From Microvirga massiliensis (lineage in GTDB: Bacteria > Pseudomonadota > Alphaproteobacteria > Rhizobiales > Beijerinckiaceae), in contig NZ_LN811352.1 of NCBI RefSeq assembly GCF_001006805.1, forward strand, positions 680,454 to 744,453: a DNA stretch of 64,000 nt, read 5' to 3'. Both the position numbers and the translations under genes were made by a program. The notes beneath the pieces were generated by a model. It did not search any database. It saw only the letters and a program-made list of their open reading frames with translations, and was not told the origin of the DNA. Shown one piece after another: positions 54,539 to 63,948 of this stretch. Every line of letters starts with the position of its first letter. The stretch's first letter is position 1.

Positions 54539-54623
54539 ATTCGGCGGCTCGGGAGGCTCGTCCAATCAGCCTATGAGACTACGCAACTGGCCTGTCTGTC
54601 CGTTCATCGCGTAGATCCGCTGG

Positions 54624-55547
54624 ATGTTTGATCGTCTTATCCACGCCGACTGGAGTGTCGATGCTCGCAAGCGCTGGCAGGCCTCGGCCGAACGCCGTCG
54701 CGGTGCTTGGTATGTCTCGGCACCGCGACCCGTCGGCTCAGTGTCGGATTTCCTCGACGAGGTCTTCGCTTATTCCGCGCGAGACAGGGTGCTCATGGGG
54801 TTCGACTTTCCGATCGGGGTGCCGAACGCCTATGGCGTGAAGACTGGGCTCGCCAGCTTCCGGGATGCCCTTTTCGAATTCGGTCGCGGCGGCTGGGCAG
54901 GCTTCTTCGACATTGCCGATCGGCCGGAGGAAATTTCCGTCTCGAGTCCCTCCTACCCTCGCGGGTGTCGCAAGGGCGTGTCTCGCAATTCACTCGTCTC
55001 AGGACTGGGGGTGAATTCCTTCGCCGACCTCCTGCGGATCTGCGAGCGCCGTACGACCCATGGGCCGGAGGGATGTTCGCTGTTCTGGACGCTCGGCGGC
55101 AATCAGGTCGGAAGGGCTGCCATCGCGGGGTGGAGAGAAGTCGTCAGGCCAGCCCTGGAGCGTGGAGCGGCCCTGTGGCCGTTCGACGGTTCGCTCGCTG
55201 CCCTGTCGGCCAAACCGGGTGTTGTGCTCGCCGAAACATATCCGGCCGCAGCCTACCGAATGTTCGGGGCCAACTTCCATCGAGGAGAAAGCAAGCGACG
55301 ACGGTCTGATCGTGCATCCAAGGCATCGGCCATCCTGGACTGGGCAACGGCCCACGCAGTCCACCTCTCCGATGATACGAAGGCTGCCGTGCTGCATGGA
55401 TTTGGCGATGCAAGGTCCGGAGAGGATGCCTTCGATGCGCTCGCTGGGTTGCTCAAGATAGTCGAGATCGTCGATGGACGAGGACCCGAGGCGCCTCAGG
55501 ACCTCTCGGCGGTCCTGACGTGGGAGGGCTGGATTCTCGGCCGTTAG
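54624..55547 (+). CDS. Uncharacterised protein, DUF429-like
   Basis: 307 residues. The protein begins MFDRLIHADWSVDARKRWQA and contains VLMGFDFPIGVPNAYGVKTG and, near the C-terminus, GEDAFDALAGLLKIVEIVDG. The pattern of an N-terminal Asp strand, a FDFPIG motif and a late D-A-x-D-A helix recalls DUF429-type RNase-H-like folds, but I am not certain of the family. It sits between recombinase debris and an acyl-CoA synthetase, alone on its strand, so it may have come with the mobile elements. Its role is unknown. Confidence 0.7.
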   Translation: MFDRLIHADWSVDARKRWQASAERRRGAWYVSAPRPVGSVSDFLDEVFAYSARDRVLMGFDFPIGVPNAYGVKTGLASFRDALFEFGRGGWAGFFDIADRPEEISVSSPSYPRGCRKGVSRNSLVSGLGVNSFADLLRICERRTTHGPEGCSLFWTLGGNQVGRAAIAGWREVVRPALERGAALWPFDGSLAALSAKPGVVLAETYPAAAYRMFGANFHRGESKRRRSDRASKASAILDWATAHAVHLSDDTKAAVLHGFGDARSGEDAFDALAGLLKIVEIVDGRGPEAPQDLSAVLTWEGWILGR

Positions 55548-55670
55548 AGCTGCTCAGAGCCGTGCCTTTGCCTAGCGGGCGCAAACCGATCGAAGCTCTC
55601 ATCAGGCAACCTTCTGTTGCAGGCTTGCTCAGGTTGGCTGCTACCTGGACCAACGTCATGAGTCGATCGT

Positions 55671-57278
55671 CTATGAAGATTGCCGCAGCACCCGGCGCAT
55701 GATCTTGCCCGTCGTCGTCATGGGCAGCTCTTCGACGAAGGCGACCTCGCGCGGATATTCGTGAGCGGCGAGCCGCGACTTCACGAAGTCCTGGATCTCC
55801 CGCGCGAGCTCGGGCGTGGGAGCGTAGTCCGACCGCAGCACGATGAAGGCCTTCACGATCTCGGTCCGGATCGGATCGGGCACCCCTACCGCGGCCGCCA
55901 AGGCCACTGCCGGGTGGCGCATCAGGCATTCCTCGATCTCGCCGGGGCCGATCCGATAGCCGCCACTGGTGATCACGTCGTCATCACGCCCGAGATACCA
56001 AAGGTAACCATCCTCGTCGCGGCGCCCGAGGTCGCCCGTGAGCAGCCAGTCCCCCGCGAATTTCGCCGCCGTGGCCTCGGGCTTGTTCCAGTAGCCGAGG
56101 AACATCACCGGATCCGGTCGCCGCACCGCGATCGCGCCGACGGTGCCGTCCGGGAGCTCGTTCCCGTCTGCATCGACGATCCCGACCCGGTGCCCGGGGA
56201 TCGCCCGGCCCATGGAGCCCGGCTTGACCGGCATCAGCAAGGATGCATTGCCGACCACCAGGTTGCACTCGGTCTGGCCGTAGAACTCGTTGATGGTAGA
56301 GCCGAACACCTGGCGTCCCCAGTCCAGCAGCTCGCCTCCCAGGGTCTCGCCTCCGCTGGCGACGGTGCGCAGCGCAAGGCCGGTCCCCTTCACCCCGGAC
56401 TGGCGCATCAGCTTGATGGCGGTCGGGGGCAGGAACACGTTCCGGACCCGGTGCTGGGCCATCAGGGACACGGCCTGCTCGGGGTCGAACTTGCGGAACC
56501 TGCGGGCCAGCACCGGGATCCCGTGATGCCACGCGGGCATCAGCACGTCGAACAGGCCGCCGATCCACGCCCAGTCCGCCGGCGTCCACATCAGGTCGCC
56601 AGGCTGGGGAAAGAACTCGTGCGGCATCTCCACTCCCGGAAGATGGCCCGGCAGCACCCGATGGGCGTGGAGCGCGCCCTTGGGATTTCCCGTGGTGCCG
56701 GAGGTGTAGATGATGACGGCGGGATCGTCGGCAGACGTCTCGACCGCCACGAACTCGTCCGAGGCGCGTGCCAGCGCCGCGTGGAAGTCCATGGCCCCCT
56801 CCGGCCCGCCATCGATGCACAGGACGAGGCGGAGATCGGGAAGACGATCACGCAGGAGCCGGACCTTCTCCCAGCCGATCGCGTCCGTGACCAGCGCCCG
56901 CGCGCCGCTGTCGCGAAGCCGGTATTCGAGCGCCTCCTCGCCGAAGAGGGTGAAGAGTGGCACGGTGATCAGCCCGGCCTTGAATCCGGCCACGTGGGCG
57001 ACGCCCGTCTCGGGGGCTTGCGGCAGGAGCACCGCCAGACGGTCTCCGCGCGCGAGGCCATGGGCCATCAGCACGTTGGCGAGCCTGTTGGACAATCGCC
57101 GGGTCTCATCGAAGGAGAAGGCACGGACGCTCCCGTCGTCCTCCTCCCAGATCAGGGCGGGACGCCCCGCTTGGGAAGCGTGCCGATCACAGACGTCCAC
57201 CCCGATGTTGTAGCGGGTGGGCACATGCCATTGGAAACGGCGGGCGGTCTCGGCGTAGTCTTCATGACGTTCGAGCAC
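55671..57278 (-). CDS. AMP-dependent acyl-CoA synthetase
   Basis: 535 residues. ANL motifs: AVIIYTSGTTGNPKGALHAH (P-loop), NEFYGQTECNLVVGN (A5), GDLGRRDEDGYLWYLGRDDD (A7) and the catalytic Lys in LPMTTTGKIMRRVLRQ. The sequence is of the medium-chain/acetoacetyl-like type rather than the aromatic type at 16209. An HMG-CoA lyase remnant sits directly upstream on the same strand, so this may once have been part of a leucine or branched-acid catabolic operon. No other partner remains. Confidence 0.9.
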   Translation of the reverse strand: MLERHEDYAETARRFQWHVPTRYNIGVDVCDRHASQAGRPALIWEEDDGSVRAFSFDETRRLSNRLANVLMAHGLARGDRLAVLLPQAPETGVAHVAGFKAGLITVPLFTLFGEEALEYRLRDSGARALVTDAIGWEKVRLLRDRLPDLRLVLCIDGGPEGAMDFHAALARASDEFVAVETSADDPAVIIYTSGTTGNPKGALHAHRVLPGHLPGVEMPHEFFPQPGDLMWTPADWAWIGGLFDVLMPAWHHGIPVLARRFRKFDPEQAVSLMAQHRVRNVFLPPTAIKLMRQSGVKGTGLALRTVASGGETLGGELLDWGRQVFGSTINEFYGQTECNLVVGNASLLMPVKPGSMGRAIPGHRVGIVDADGNELPDGTVGAIAVRRPDPVMFLGYWNKPEATAAKFAGDWLLTGDLGRRDEDGYLWYLGRDDDVITSGGYRIGPGEIEECLMRHPAVALAAAVGVPDPIRTEIVKAFIVLRSDYAPTPELAREIQDFVKSRLAAHEYPREVAFVEELPMTTTGKIMRRVLRQSS

Positions 57279-57329
57279 GATGTTCCCTCCAGACTTATCC
57301 TCGCCGCTCCCGAATGGGACAGCCCAGGA

Positions 57330-57594
57330 TCAGGCAGCGCGCAGCACAGCATGGATGAACGCGCCTGCCGACGTGAGTTTCTCCGGATCGATGCCGGTCG
57401 CGATGCGCCGGCCGTGGAGCAACTCGACGGCCGCCTCGGTGGCAACGTTCCCGGGAGGCGCCCTTAGCGAAGGGGCAGCCGCCGCGGCCCCCGTCCGAGC
57501 TGTCGACCGTGCAGATCCCCATCTCGAGCGCCTCGAGGATGTTCGCCAGGGCTCGCTCATGCTTGTCATGGAAGTGAATCTCAAGGTTTCCCAC
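57330..57594 (-). pseudogene. HMG-CoA lyase C-terminal fragment, frameshifted
   Basis: The first frame reads LEIHFHDKHERALANILEAL and GICTVDSSDGGRGGCPFAKG, the His and Cys active-site region of hydroxymethylglutaryl-CoA lyase (HxHD; GGCPFA). The match then continues in another frame with PPGNVATEAAVELLHGRRIA and TGIDPEKLTSAGAF, so one frameshift lies near 57455. The N-terminal two thirds of the gene are missing. The real enzyme splits HMG-CoA into acetyl-CoA and acetoacetate. Confidence 0.75.
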
Positions 57595-57597
57595 TAG

Positions 57598-57980
57598 GAT
57601 GAGCCCAGCTGGCTACGCGGAGGCGTTCAGGGATTATTTGTCATCCCGCTCGACAGTCACATCACCATTATCCTGCTACCCTCCTGAGCCGCGCCGCTTG
57701 GGCTGACGCCCAAAGTTGGCATTGCGCCACCCCGATGCCGACAAGCTGCCTGACGGTGGTGTCGCCGAGGAAAACAGGCAACGCACCCGCGAATGCCATT
57801 AGCGCACCCGCACCCGCTCACGACGGCACCAGCGTAAACCCCGGCTGTAATGCTAGAAGGCCGAATCCATAACTTCACTGGCTGGCAGCTCCTACCGGAG
57901 GTGATGCTAGTAGCGAAGGCTGACCAAGACACAGCAGAGTTTAAGAAGATCCGTAGCTTTTCCGATCGATAGGTGAACAC
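57598..57980. other. Non-coding stretch
   Basis: About 380 bp between the lyase remnant and an integrase remnant. No gene, promoter or repeat is supported; codon use in the open frames is poor. Probably decayed DNA. Confidence 0.4.
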
Positions 57981-57984
57981 CTAG

Positions 57985-58105
57985 AACCGGACGGCTGCTG
58001 AGACCACCCGCATCCTGAACCGAGAGCTACTGCCCTATTGGGGAACATGGAGGGTTGCAGCGGTCCGCAAGCGGGATGTATGCGTTCCGTCTCGTTGATG
58101 ATGTC
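57985..58105 (+). pseudogene. Tyrosine integrase fragment (core-binding domain)
   Basis: The frame NRTAAETTRILNRELLPYWG / TWRVAAVRKRDV matches the SAM-like core-binding domain of phage integrases (E-x-x-R-I-L-x-R-E-L-L-P-x-W-G and a final K-R-D-V). After KRDV the match seems to continue in another frame (RLVDDVSPDG), and the catalytic domain is absent. Confidence 0.5.
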
Positions 58106-58159
58106 TCACCTGACGGGACCATTACGCCAAACCTTGCTGATCTGCCTCAAGGATGAGCC

Positions 58160-58969
58160 GTGATCACCTTCATCTGCACCACCTGCGGAACCTCCTATCC
58201 TCCCTCGGATACACCTCCCGCTCGTTGCCCGATCTGCGAGGATGAGCGCCAATATGTGCCAGCCTCCGGCCAGAGTTGGACGACGCCCCACCAATTGCAG
58301 ACCCACCACACGAACGCATGGCGGCAGCACGAGAAGGGTCTTTTCAGTCTCCACACCACGCCCGCTTTCGCGATCGATCAGCGGGCCTTCCTCCTTCAGA
58401 CGGCGGCGGGGAACATCCTGTGGGATTGCATCGCCCTGATCGACGACGCAACGGTGGAACTGGTGGGCGCTCTGGGAGGCCTGAGCGCCATCGCCATCTC
58501 GCATCCCCACTACTATACCCGGATGCAGGATTGGAGCCGCGCCTTCGGCGGTCCTCCGATCTATCTGCATGCCGCCGACCAGCAGTACATCATGCGGCCT
58601 ACCCCGGAGATCCACCTGTGGGAAGGAGACACCTTGGAGATTGCATCCGGCGTTACCCTCATCCGGCTCGGCGGCCATTTTGCAGGTGGTACGGTGCTGC
58701 ACTGGGCTTGCACGGAAGATGGAGCAGGGGCGCTCTTGTCCGGCGATATCGTCCAAGTGGCCAGCGATGTGCGCCGTGTCTCCTTCCTGTGGAGTTATCC
58801 CAACATGATGCCCCTCCCCGCTCGGGCGGTGCTGCGGATCGGAGAGGCTCTCACGCCCTGGTCATTTGACCGAATCTACGGTGCGTTCTTGAGCAAAGAG
58901 GTCCCACGTGACGCTAAGCAGGTCGTGGCGGGGTCCGTCAGGCGCTATGTTGAGCTTCTAAACGGCTGA
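58160..58969 (+). CDS. MBL-fold metallo-hydrolase with N-terminal zinc ribbon
   Basis: 269 residues. The N-terminus has two CxxC pairs (FICTTCGTSYPP and ARCPICEDERQY, Cys at about 6, 9, 23, 26), a rubredoxin-like zinc ribbon. The metallo-beta-lactamase core follows: ILWDCIALIDDATVELVGAL, ISHPHYYTRMQDWSRAFG, IRLGGHFAGGTVLHWACTED and LLSGDIVQVASD. The usual HxHxDH motif is replaced by SHPHYYTRM, as in a known subgroup with this Zn ribbon, so metal use may differ. Substrate unknown. Confidence 0.87.
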   Translation: MITFICTTCGTSYPPSDTPPARCPICEDERQYVPASGQSWTTPHQLQTHHTNAWRQHEKGLFSLHTTPAFAIDQRAFLLQTAAGNILWDCIALIDDATVELVGALGGLSAIAISHPHYYTRMQDWSRAFGGPPIYLHAADQQYIMRPTPEIHLWEGDTLEIASGVTLIRLGGHFAGGTVLHWACTEDGAGALLSGDIVQVASDVRRVSFLWSYPNMMPLPARAVLRIGEALTPWSFDRIYGAFLSKEVPRDAKQVVAGSVRRYVELLNG

Positions 58970-59355
58970 CGGTGTCTCGTCCTTGCTGGACCCTCCTGCC
59001 GCATATGCTGCTCAAGGACGGCCTCGCGCCATCACCGACGTTCACGTGAGGCGTTTCGATTGTGGGGTCGCCTGGAGGGCACGCGCGAGGTGGCCCAACT
59101 CAACCGCCTTCTCGCAGCAGGGCACATTGGCATTCCTGAGAGGCAAGTAGCGACCCGACGCACGGCGCCAACTTCCCAGGCAGGCTCGCGCGGGCACTGG
59201 AGTTCGCCGATCACCTATGTCAGTCGCGACTGGCGCAACTGCCCATTGATATCAGCGGACGCGCCAGCCCGGCCCCCCAACGCGCATCGACAACCGTGAC
59301 CAAACGAGAGTGCGTGGAAAGCTGCTACCCGGTCGCTCCCCTCCGAGGGTGCTCG
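58970..59355. other. Non-coding stretch between convergent genes
   Basis: 386 bp with no supported gene. I noticed no repeat or clear terminator. Confidence 0.4.
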
Positions 59356-60537
59356 CTACTTCTTCTTTGCACCGCCGATTTCTCGGTCCCATCGGTCGAA
59401 CATTGCGACCAAGGGCTTTGCATCAAGCGGTGGTTCAACGGGGTTGTTGGCGATCAAATCCTGATATTCCGGTCGCCCAAACCTCTTGATCGTATCCTGA
59501 CTTTCCTTTGGAGCCATTTCGAGTGGCACATTGTGGATCGCGGGTCCCGGATACATGTAACCGTGATCGTACATGAAGGCCTGCTGTTCGGGCTTCAGCA
59601 AGTATGCGATCAGCTCGACGAGCACATCCACCTTTTCTGGAGGTACGCCTTTCGGGATGGCCATGTAATTGGCGTCGACGACCCAGTGGAAGCCCTTGAG
59701 GGTAGCAACCTTAAAGTCCTCTGGGACAATGCCGAGGTATCTCGGGTTAATATCCCAGCCGGTCGTTGTTGCAATAATGTCCCGTGACCCCTCTCCGAGT
59801 TCCTTCATTGTCGCTGTGGTACCGCCAGGGTAATAGTCGATACAACTATCCAGCTCACGCAGATAGGCCCATGTCTTGTCCCAGCCGTTTATGGGATCCT
59901 GGGGATCTTTATCGCCCAGCAGGTAGGGAAGGCCCATCACAAATGTCCGACCTGGTCCCGAGTTGGACGGTCGGGCATACATGAACTTACCCGGGTGCTT
60001 CTTGCACCAAGCGAGGAGCCCTTCCGCGGTGTCGGGAAGATCTTTGACCCGATCAGGAGCGTATTCCAGCAACGGGCCCGACGGATAATAGTCGATCACA
60101 AAAGCCTGGCCACGTGCCATTTTTTGCATTGCGTACGCGCCTGGGAGGTAGAGCTTTTCCAGGTCCGGCAGCCTGTCCTTGTACTTTGGCAGGATTTCAA
60201 GCCAGACCTGATCCATTCCTGCGGCCAGAGCATCGTTTCCCGTTAGAACAAAATCGATGTCGACGCGTCCGGCGTCTTGTTGCGCTTTTAACTTACCGGC
60301 TAGTTCCGGAGCGGTCGCTTTCGTGAATACAAACTTGGAGACGAGATCCGGGTGTGCCTTCCGAAAACTCTCAATAGCCGGCTGGCTGATCTGCAGGTCA
60401 CCCGCAACGTCAATGACACTGATCGTGAAAGGCTCCTTGGGCTTTGATGCTGGCTGCGCCAGACTGCCCACGGAGGAGAGCGTCACAGCGACTAGGCCGA
60501 CGATCAGGCAATTCCACTTTTCGCGAGCTACTTTCAT
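59356..60537 (-). CDS. Orphan extracellular solute-binding protein
   Basis: 393 residues with a signal peptide (NCLIVGLVAVTLSSVGSLAQ). The periplasmic fold begins FTISVIDVAGDLQISQPAIE and includes RVDIDFVLTGNDALAAGMDQ and PSNSGPGRTFVMGLPYLLGD. It resembles family-1 binding proteins of the iron/thiamine/polyamine or sugar type. No permease or ATPase gene is near. The only linked gene is nagB, 50 bp upstream on the same strand, which suggests an amino-sugar ligand but is inference. Confidence 0.85.
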   Translation of the reverse strand: MKVAREKWNCLIVGLVAVTLSSVGSLAQPASKPKEPFTISVIDVAGDLQISQPAIESFRKAHPDLVSKFVFTKATAPELAGKLKAQQDAGRVDIDFVLTGNDALAAGMDQVWLEILPKYKDRLPDLEKLYLPGAYAMQKMARGQAFVIDYYPSGPLLEYAPDRVKDLPDTAEGLLAWCKKHPGKFMYARPSNSGPGRTFVMGLPYLLGDKDPQDPINGWDKTWAYLRELDSCIDYYPGGTTATMKELGEGSRDIIATTTGWDINPRYLGIVPEDFKVATLKGFHWVVDANYMAIPKGVPPEKVDVLVELIAYLLKPEQQAFMYDHGYMYPGPAIHNVPLEMAPKESQDTIKRFGRPEYQDLIANNPVEPPLDAKPLVAMFDRWDREIGGAKKK

Positions 60538-60587
60538 ATCCCTCTAGCTCCTTCTCCTCGCGCTTTCCCAACGGTCCAACGGAACCA

Positions 60588-61355
60588 TCACATGGATTCA
60601 TCCGCTCCCCAGGCAGCTGAAGAAAGCTGACTGGCAGAGTCCTCATCCAGAAACATGTGACACGCCGGATGCCGCTGGAGAATCGAGGCCGGGCACATAT
60701 TGGAGACAGGTCCCTCAACGGCGCATCGAACGGCTTCCGCTTTCCTCGCATCCTGGACGGACAGAACAATCAGCTTGCTGCGTATCATCTGCCGTACACT
60801 CATGGAGACAGCCGTGTCAGGCACCGCCTCGAGCGTCGGGAACCACCCCTCTCCGAATTGTTGCTGGCGACAGCGCTCATCGAGTTTGACGATGATGTAA
60901 GGAGCATCGGTCTCGAAATCTGCCGGTGGATCATTGAACGCGAGGTGGCCGTTCTCTCCGATTCCAGCAAACATCACATCGACCGAGTTTGCCGCGATAA
61001 GCCGGTTCATGCGTTCGACTTCCGCGTGCAGGTCGGAAGCATCGCCCTCAATGAAGTGGAATGCACCTAGGTTCGGGAGTTTTGACGTGAAAAGTTCCCG
61101 CAGGTATCGGCGGAAGCTTGCCGGGTGAGTATCGGGCATCCCGATGTACTCGTCCAAGTGAAATCCTGTCACTTTCGACCAGTCGATACCTGGCTGCTGG
61201 ACCAAGGCCTCCAGCATCTCGAACTGACTTGCGCCTGTCGCAACGACGATCGTCGCATGGCTGCTGCCCTGAATGGCGGCGCGAAGCGCTTCTGCACCAA
61301 CCAGCGCGGCCGAGTCTCCGAGCACCTTCTTGCTTGGGCACAGGTGAAAGTTCAT
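60588..61355 (-). CDS. nagB: Glucosamine-6-phosphate deaminase
   Basis: 255 residues from 61355 ([20 protein letters not shown]); the open frame further upstream does not look like NagB. Motifs: [18 protein letters not shown] (substrate-binding loop), [20 protein letters not shown] (the catalytic Asp of HLDEY), [19 protein letters not shown] (GIGxDGHxAFN-like). It converts glucosamine 6-phosphate to fructose 6-phosphate and ammonia. It is followed by an orphan solute-binding protein, so the pair may be what is left of an amino-sugar uptake operon. Confidence 0.92.
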   Translation of the reverse strand: MNFHLCPSKKVLGDSAALVGAEALRAAIQGSSHATIVVATGASQFEMLEALVQQPGIDWSKVTGFHLDEYIGMPDTHPASFRRYLRELFTSKLPNLGAFHFIEGDASDLHAEVERMNRLIAANSVDVMFAGIGENGHLAFNDPPADFETDAPYIIVKLDERCRQQQFGEGWFPTLEAVPDTAVSMSVRQMIRSKLIVLSVQDARKAEAVRCAVEGPVSNMCPASILQRHPACHMFLDEDSASQLSSAAWGADESM

Positions 61356-61551
61356 GGCGTGTCGGTCCGATTGGATCAGTTGGACGTGAACCGCGCAAAC
61401 TCTAGCAGTACCGGACACTCTCGTCGGCAGCAACTGTCTCATGGGACCACTGTCCAGCCTAGGAGCTCTGCTGGTGCCCCCGGTGCCCCTCAAATGCAGA
61501 GTTTCTGGGAAGCGGCAGAATAGCAGGCAGAGGCTAAGTGCTTGAAAAACA

Positions 61552-61600
61552 TGGCGCGCCCGAAAGGGTTCGAATCTCTGGCCCCCAGATTCGTAGTCTG
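61552..61600 (-). pseudogene. 3' fragment of tRNA-Arg(ACG), likely integration site
   Basis: Read on the reverse strand the segment contains an anticodon arm CAGACTACGAATCTG (loop CTACGAA, anticodon ACG), a T-loop TTCGAAC and a 3' end CGGGCGCGCCA with an encoded CCA. The 5' half (acceptor strand and D-arm) is missing, so it is about 49 nt of a 77-nt tRNA. Such 3' tRNA ends are left at the borders of integrative elements. A tyrosine integrase gene lies 230 bp away. Confidence 0.6.
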
Positions 61601-61832
61601 ATTCGGATTGTAATACTTTGAAGTTCGTAGAAAGCTGACCTGACAAAGCTCACATTTTGGGATGCCGTTCGCCAGCCTAGCTGCATTGGTCTCTGAGTTA
61701 TTGATGTCATGACTCACTTCAGTGATCCGATATGTAGCCAGCTCTATGATCCGAAGATCCGGAAATTTCGCTGGTTCCTTGCTTGAGTCTTCCATGATCC
61801 GGCAGCACGGGCGCTGAGAGGAGGCCCGTGCA

Positions 61833-62987
61833 ATGCCCGACACCGCTCGCCAGGCCACGACAGTCCAGCCCAATCCGCAGTCGCCCCATTACATCCCTCA
61901 ATCAGGGCTGTCGTCACCGCCCCGGCGAGGGCATGAGGCAAGCCCTCCCCCTCCCCGCATCCCGAGCCGGACGGCCATCGCTCGCGATCTGACTCGGCCT
62001 GACTCGCTTTCTCCCGATCCGACTCGCCCCGACTCGGTGGCTCGCGGCTCCGCAGGCGATCGCACGGCGGGAACGATGCCGGCTCGGAGTAACGTGGGTC
62101 ATGCCCAAATCACGACGGGGACCTCGTCAGACAACGGAAACCGAACTGCCGGTACCGAGCGGCAGTACCGGACCACTTTCACGCAGCTCGTGAGGCGTTA
62201 CTTGCGTGATCACGATCTGCAGGAGATCTCGTGCTACGAGGATTTCGGAACCTGGTGGGTCGCCACGATCATGCAGGACCTCCGCCCAGCGAGCCGGCGC
62301 TTCTACCGCCGAGCCGTTGAGGTCGGACTGCAGGATCGCGCGGATGCTGCTCGATCTCCCATGGAGATGGTCGACATCACCCGAGCGATCACGATCGTCC
62401 GGAAAGCTCCCCGAGCATCTGCCCAGGCCACACCCGCGCCTGCGACGTCATCCCACAAACTGAAACAGCTGACCGAGGACGTGCTGGAACAGCTCGGGCG
62501 AGACCTCGCGTGCCGCCGCGGGCGCTATGACGAAGCCCTCATTGCCTATCTGGATGCTGGCATCGCCACCGGCCTGAGGCCTGGCGAATGGCTCAGGGCG
62601 CGGCTGGTGCATCAGCCGGGGCGCGTCGTTCTCGTCGTGCGCAATGGAAAAGCTACCTATTATCGTGCCCACGGCGCCTATCGGCGGCTGATCTGGACAG
62701 ATCCCGCGTGCCGCCAAGTCCGGGCCGTCGCGCGATGGCTCGGTATCCTCAGGCAGGCTTGCGCCGACAGTGGGCCTAAAGGCCGCTTCTAGACTTTCAT
62801 CGGTGCGCTGGCGGATCGGCTCCGCACTGTTGCGCGCAAGCTTTGGCCCCGCCGACGTCGGCAGCCGACGCTCTACTCGACCCGGCACACCTTCGCTGCC
62901 ACGGCAAAGCAAAGCCTCGACCGGACTGAGATCGCGGCCCTGATGGGGCACGCCTCGGATGCCACCGTATCCTCGCATTATGTGTGA
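61833..62987 (+). pseudogene. Tyrosine integrase with an in-frame amber stop
   Basis: A 319-residue frame (61833-62792) ends at TAG, but the same frame resumes immediately with TFIGALADRLRTVARKLWPR and runs to a TGA at 62985. The joined protein (384 residues) has an N-terminal low-complexity part, the first catalytic Arg in AGIATGLRPGEWLRARL, then after the TAG the STRHTFAATAK and LMGHASDATVSSHYV motifs with the catalytic Tyr. A single base change (for example CAG to TAG) explains the break. The enzyme is probably inactive unless the amber codon is read through. Confidence 0.8.
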
Positions 62988-63220
62988 AAGTCTGGATTTG
63001 ATCTGTCAGACAGTGTCGGATGAAGTGGCGTCTGATGGGGCGTGTAGCTCGTCAGCTCGGCACCACATTGCAGCATGATGGCCCTGGGCTTGGGTCGGGC
63101 GAGAGCGGTCAAGCCCCAGAGCCGCCCAGCGGTGCGCCGCAGGCGCAGGGCTTGACGGCGCGAACGAACCCGAAGCCACCATCGCTTCGAGCGGAATGCG
63201 ACTTGCTCTGACGTTGTCCG

Positions 63221-63465
63221 TCAAATCAAGTCCAGGATTCTACAGATGATCGCCTCTTCCGGGACCGACAGCACCGTGGACTTGGTGTCCTTGGGACCGG
63301 TCGGCAGGTCTGCCACCGAGCTGCGTTTCTTCCACTTGGCGACGGTTTTCGGGCTGATGCCGGAGTGCTTCGCCAGAGACCTCAGGCTCGCTTGACTATG
63401 GTGGATCACCCGACGGACTGCCTCTGTCGTTGTGGCGCTGCCATGGAGAACCTAGCCTACTGTGC
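63221..63465 (-). pseudogene. IS481-family transposase N-terminal remnant
   Basis: The reverse frame VLHGSATTTEAVRRVIHHSQ, SLAKHSGISPKTVAKWKKRS, VADLPTGPKDTKSTVLSVPE matches the N-terminal helix-turn-helix of IS481 transposases. A TAG stands where the family has a Gln just before VLHG, the start codon is lost, and the gene is cut after EEAI. The DDE core is absent. Confidence 0.78.
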
Positions 63466-63512
63466 ATCCCTCCAGTCAGGCGATAAGAATGCACCATCAA
63501 ACCCTGGGATCA

Positions 63513-63948
63513 GACATCGGCGCCGAAGAAGGTGCCGCCGTGGAAGGTTACGCCGCGGCGCGGCTTGATGGTCCAGGTGTTCGCGTAATTTCTCGATCGC
63601 CTTTGCCAATTCCATCTGCGGCGTCAGCGTCTCGTCCAAACGGGCAGCCCGTTATAGATGCTGTGGACCCGCAGATAGTCGATGTTGAAGATCGCCCTCG
63701 CCGGATCGAGCCTGTCGGCGATGCTGCTGGCATACGTCGCGACGCGCAGGCGCCCGCCCTTCCTCTGCATTGCCGCCTGCGCCTGCGTTGCACCGGCAAC
63801 GACACCCGCGCTGAGAGCCACGGCTATGCCAAATTGCGACGAGTAGGTTCAAGATGTCGCGGCGGCTCGCTCCCTGCCGCAGCACCGTATCGAGCTTCAG
63901 CCAGTCGGCAATGCTCAGATTCTCGTATCCGAAGGACGAATACGACAT
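63513..63948 (-). pseudogene. Peptide-type ABC substrate-binding protein, frameshifted remnant
   Basis: The gene starts MSYSSFGYENLSIADWLKLD at 63948 and continues in a second frame with MQRKGGRLRVATYASSIADR and ARAIFNIDYLRVHSIYNGL, then in a third with DETLTPQMELA and further WTIKPRRGVTFHGGTFFGAD. The pieces together are the N-terminal quarter of a family-5 peptide-binding protein. At least two frameshifts occur and the rest is cut off near 63513, next to the IS481 remnant. Confidence 0.7.

Noticed and set aside
61552-61640. Complete tRNA-Arg gene
   Set aside because: No acceptor 5' strand or D-arm can be found upstream on that strand; only the 3' part is present.
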